A DNA stretch of 20,774 nucleotides. Source: Plakobranchus ocellatus. Taxonomy: Eukaryota > Mollusca > Gastropoda > Plakobranchidae. The stretch spans positions 1,329,298 to 1,350,071 of the forward strand of contig BLXT01003865.1 in NCBI GenBank assembly GCA_019648995.1, read 5' to 3'. The notes under the pieces were generated by a model. It made no database searches and had not been told where the DNA came from. It saw only the letters and a program-made list of their open reading frames with translations. Shown piece after piece: positions 17,570-20,774 of this stretch. A program made the translations under genes and the position numbers. Every line of letters begins with the position of its first letter. The stretch's first letter is position 1.

Positions 17570-20157
17570 GTACATAAAATTAAAGCACTTCATTGATTGT
17601 CCTCTCAGTAAGCTTTATTTTTTGTTCCTCTGCTGAGAGTAATAAAGTTCTTCAGAAACAATGTCATAATCTTCTGCTGCCAGTTCATTGCCAAGCATGT
17701 GAGAAGGTTTCCTTGAACTATTTCTCAAAGGCTTACCAAGACCTGATATTTGATTGCGTTTTCCTCATAATCCAGCTTTTAAACCTAGATAGAGCCTATT
17801 AGGCTTTCCTTCTCTAATTATGACTTCTTCAAGTTTTCTCCATTCCACACTTTTCCGAATGGACTTTCAGGTTTGATGAAAGATTTAAAATGTTAAAAAT
17901 GCAAGTTGCAGTTCATAGATAGGCCTGACATATTAATATTTTTACAGTTAGTGAAAAAGATGAGAAAAGTTATGCTTTCCAGGAGCTTGCAGATGTCTTT
18001 TTTTTTTTTCAAATTACATTTTGTTTTATTATATGAGGGATTGTCACATTGAAAACTTATGCTTTTCGGGAAAAGGATTAGGGCTATAAATGTTCGCAGA
18101 TATCTTTAGTTTTACATTTTGTTTTATTATATATAAGGAATTACCAAAACAAGGGTTATCATTTAAAGTTATGTTTGAAAGATATTCTTGCAGCCTTATT
18201 TGAAAAAATTAAACTCATCAATGCATAAATCTTGAGTTCTGAGTTAATGGCAGAAAAAAGTATGCTTTATACTTTAAAAAAAAAAAAATCAGTTTTGAGT
18301 GCATCCTTGCTATGTTAATGAACCCGACAACTTTTGGACGTATCTATGACAAAATTAGAGAAAAACTTATCGCCCACCAATAATTTAAACTCATTCACTT
18401 CAGAGTAATGAGCCACAGACCTACCCTTTCATCTAGATCTACTGCTACTATCTAAATTTACATGAAACATATCTCACTGATACTTATTTACTCTTGTCCT
18501 ATGTTTCATTTTTCCTCTTTTCCTTTTTTATTGAGTTCATCATGAATATAATGAAGTATTCTTTTAATTTATTATAATATGTATGTTTATATCTACATCA
18601 TATTTTATTGTGAAAAGTCCAATCTAGGTTCATGCAAATTTCAATCTATTTAGTCCTCTTCTATTTTGAAGATGTGTGTATGTCAATGTTTTTTTTTTTT
18701 TGCTTTTTTATATCCTGGTGATGGGAACAATTTGGATCTATCAAGTTGTAGCTTTCTGACCAATTAGAACCAAGCAGATTCTCTTTTACATGAGAGCCTC
18801 AAGGTTTCATTGCTTGCTCCTCAGGACCCTCTCCTGGATTTCCTGATGCTTTGATAAGCATGGACTCACTTTACTTTTTACTCAGATTCTCATGAATGCA
18901 TCACTTGGTGACTGATGGATCTGAACTAAATATGAAATACTCTTACAACAAAATTTACTCTGTTCTTTGAGAAGGTAATGATTGAAATAATATGCCAGTA
19001 ACATCAATAATAATATTGTTGATGTATATTTTATTTTTGATTTCTGTATTTTCAGCTTATGATATCTTGGGTGATCCTGAAAAGAAAAAGAAATATGACA
19101 TGTATGGTGATGATGGAGAGGCAGGAAATGACAATGGAGGTTTCTATCAACAAGATTTTGATGACTTCTTTAAACATTTCGATGAAGCGATGAATGCTCA
19201 TAAACATGGAGAACACTTCCATCGACAAGGTGGCAATGGCTTCCACAGTTTTGACTTTGGCCACTCTGGAGGTTTCTTTAACTTTGATGACTTGTTCCAT
19301 GATATGGACCCTGATGAGGAGACCCTGTTTTTTGGTGGAGGCAATGGCAACAAGCGAAGAAGCAATGGATTTGGTGGCTCGGACACCCACTTTAGTTCTA
19401 ATTTTGATTTTGAGGATGACGACATATTTGGTGACTTTGATGATATGTTTGATTTTGGGGATGATCATTTTCACCAACATGGCATTCATCATGGGGGCAG
19501 ACACAGGCATGAGAACTTTCACGAGTACTCTCACAGCAACATGCATCAGCACAGTAAGTTCAGCTTATATTTGCCAAATTTGTCTCTTCCTATTTTTTTT
19601 TTTAATGATTGTTTTTCTCCATCTCTATCTTGCTCTCTTTCTGTTGTATCTTTTTTTTTGTTTTGAGTAAGTTTGATACCATAAGTTATACATTTATTAA
19701 ATTTCAGTAATAATACCAAAGAATTCTTATTTTGTAAGAGCCTGACAGTTACAGTAAAAGAAAAGAAAATGCATGTGATATTACATGTCAGTTCATATGC
19801 AGGTATATATGTAGTGCCAGCATAGAATGAGACTTTTTGAAATTATTGAAGAATTGATAGATTTGCTATAATTTGTGATGTATTATGGCAAATTAAGAAG
19901 AGGCTTGCAATTTTTTATTTAAAAAAAAAAAAAGAAAAAACTTATGTGTATAATAGTATAGACCCATAACTCGTCAGGTTTTGTTGCAAAGTGTTTTATT
20001 TTCACCCTGCGACAAAATTTGAGACATTATGATTTTTTAGTCTTTGCCTGTCCTAATGCGCAACTTGCATCCTCTGTCTTCCCAAGGACAACAGCGATGT
20101 CAACAAGTAACACAGCGTGTGGGAAACCAAGTGATAACATTCACACAGTGTTCATGA
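17347..20157 (+). CDS. DNAJB9: DNAJB9/ERdj4-like ER-lumenal J-domain co-chaperone (3 coding exons, complete)
   Basis: Spliced CDS = 17347-17569, 19056-19553, 20087-20157, giving 792 nt and 263 residues; human DNAJB9 is 223. Known role: an ER-lumenal Hsp40 that binds misfolded secretory clients and stimulates BiP, supporting ER-associated degradation and restraining IRE1. Seen: hydrophobic signal peptide 1-25 ([15 protein letters not shown]), J domain 27-91 with HPD at 56-58, Phe/Gly/Asp-rich middle (98-210), His-rich stretch (212-240), and C-terminal block [19 protein letters not shown] matching human CRTVTQRRGNMVTTYTDCS. There is no transmembrane segment after the signal peptide and no KDEL-like tail. 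An in-frame TAA at 17317-17319 lies upstream of the ATG and fixes the start. The gene points away from CRBN. Other ER J-proteins such as ERdj3 are excluded by the C-terminal block and the absence of CxxC repeats. Confidence 0.93.
17570..19055. other. DNAJB9 intron within the J domain
   Basis: AT-rich intron, 1486 bp, with good GT and AG ends. It contains one local duplication near 17985-18150 and several poly-T runs. Confidence 0.85.
17985..18150. repeat. Diverged direct duplication in the DNAJB9 intron
   Basis: GCAGATGTCTTT followed by ACATTTTGTTTTATTATAT recurs about 107 bp later as GCAGATATCTTT and ACATTTTGTTTTATTATAT. Copies are about 17985-18050 and 18092-18150. Confidence 0.7.
19056..19553 (+). 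CDS. DNAJB9: DNAJB9 coding exon 2 (J domain end, Phe/Asp-rich and His-rich region)
   Basis: Begins after TGTATTTTCAG with [18 protein letters not shown]. It continues through repeated [23 protein letters not shown] and [11 protein letters not shown] motifs, a pattern typical of the ERdj4 client-binding region. It ends in a His-rich run ([10 protein letters not shown] to HQH). The donor is A|GTAAGT. Without splicing, the frame would read into a hydrophobic intronic tail and stop near 19666, which is not expected to be the main product. Confidence 0.95.
19554..20086. other. DNAJB9 last intron
   Basis: An intron of 533 bp with a T-rich 5' part and a poly-A run near 19920. GTAAGT donor and CCCAAG acceptor. 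No other feature. Confidence 0.85.
20087..20157 (+). CDS. DNAJB9: DNAJB9 coding exon 3 (conserved C-terminus)
   Basis: A 71-nt terminal exon encoding (R)[22 protein letters not shown] and a TGA stop. It lies in a different frame from the open frame that spans this region, so it was recognised by homology to the invariant VTQRxGN-VxTxTxC end of DNAJB9. Acceptor CTTCCCAAG; the two-base entry phase matches the single base left by exon 2. Confidence 0.94.
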
Positions 20158-20705
20158 TAGTGGCTGCGTTGTATCTGCCTACTGTGTTCTGTCTCATCCA
20201 GCGTGACTGTGATCAAAGCAAGATAGTTTTCTTTGGTTTTTAGTTAGAGAATTCTATGATTTACTCCTTTTTGAAAATTTTATTTTAAGCAGTAGCTCCT
20301 TCTTTACCCAATTTGGAAATAATGGCTTTCCAAATCCTATTTTGTCTTAACTGCTATGTGCTGATTTGCATGGAAGGTCTTGTTTACACAGTTGTTGTAT
20401 AAGGCAAAACGAGAACACACATTTTGAAAGAAAATTATGTTCATGAATCAAAAACAGTTCTTTTTCTCCTCCTCTTTTTTAAATCAAACTTCTTCACAAA
20501 AGAATGTTTGTCTTTTTTTTCACGAGCCCATCTTCATGGCTAATAATGTTCTTCTTGCTTTATTGTATTTGGTCAAGTTTTTATGTGCAAGAATGTAGTT
20601 ATGCTTGTAATTGCTTGAGGTCTTTATTCTATAGCTGTGCCTTCAAGGAAATCTCAGAAAATGTCATTGGAATATATTAATTTTTCCGATTTTGATGAAA
20701 AAAAT
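20158..20705 (+). other. DNAJB9: Presumed DNAJB9 3' UTR
   Basis: AT-rich sequence without a supportable second gene. Assigned as 3' UTR because it lies between the stop codon and the first plausible poly(A) hexamer. Confidence 0.5.
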
Positions 20706-20711
20706 ATTAAA
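20706..20711 (+). terminator. Candidate DNAJB9 polyadenylation signal
   Basis: ATTAAA followed within about 10-25 nt by a T/G-rich stretch (TGTCTGTCTTTATTGATTGT). It is the only common hexamer seen between the stop at 20157 and the window end. It implies a 3' UTR of about 570 nt. Confidence 0.5.
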
Positions 20712-20774
20712 TTACAAAACTGTCTGTCTTTATTGATTGTTTAAGTCATTGAGAAAAAATAGTGTTATGTGTTT

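Noticed and set aside
19052..19670. Long open frames in other frames of DNAJB9 coding exon 2 (166 codons minus, 158 codons plus)
   Set aside because: They shadow the real J-protein exon, caused by its biased Asp/Gly/Phe codons. No homology and no start context.
1..20774. CRISPR arrays, operons, prophage or bacterial mobile elements
   Set aside because: The window is clearly animal nuclear DNA with spliced genes. The regular repeats are micro- and minisatellites, without the spacer-repeat pattern.

Overview
This is an AT-rich, intron-rich metazoan genomic window. It holds two protein-coding genes arranged head to head. There are no bacterial features: the coding exons are short, separated by GT-AG introns, and embedded in microsatellites, minisatellites and small fold-back repeats. 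The organism is probably an invertebrate animal. A mollusc, perhaps a gastropod, is my best guess from the divergence of both proteins and the repeat texture, but the sequence does not prove it.

The minus strand (about 13,278 down to 3,325, plus a short 3' UTR) carries a complete cereblon (CRBN) gene. I assembled eight coding exons by hand. Every exon phase matches across the junctions and the sum is 530 codons plus a stop. The product has an acidic and polybasic N-terminal extension, the LON domain, the helical DDB1-binding region and a C-terminal CULT domain. The CULT domain keeps its four zinc cysteines and the tri-tryptophan cyclic-imide pocket. Cereblon is the substrate receptor of the CUL4-DDB1-RBX1 ubiquitin ligase.

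The plus strand (17,300 to about 20,711) carries a DNAJB9/ERdj4-like ER-lumenal J-protein of 263 residues in three coding exons. It has a signal peptide, a J domain with HPD, a Phe/Asp/Gly-rich middle, an unusual His-rich stretch and the conserved C-terminal block ending TQCS. ERdj4 hands misfolded clients to BiP and, in mammals, is induced by IRE1-XBP1. A candidate 5' UTR exon with upstream CCAAT and ACGT-core boxes lies near 15.7-16.03 kb.

Layout: 1-3,200 is repeat-bearing DNA with an (AT)n tract, a 45-bp duplication and a 274-bp fold-back element, and no gene I can support. 3.2-13.3 kb is CRBN. 13.3-17.3 kb is the divergent intergenic/5' region, with a (GA)n tract, an interrupted inverted repeat and a dense cluster of AGATCT palindromes. 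17.3-20.7 kb is DNAJB9. Both genes serve protein quality control (ubiquitin ligase receptor and ER co-chaperone), so the shared upstream region could matter for stress regulation; that link is inference.

The most unusual structures are local duplications that have copied CRBN splice-donor regions. One is a roughly 13-unit minisatellite that begins on the donor of coding exon 7. The other is a 190-bp tandem duplication that copies the 3' end and donor of coding exon 2, with a stop codon in the copy. I found no novel multi-gene system.
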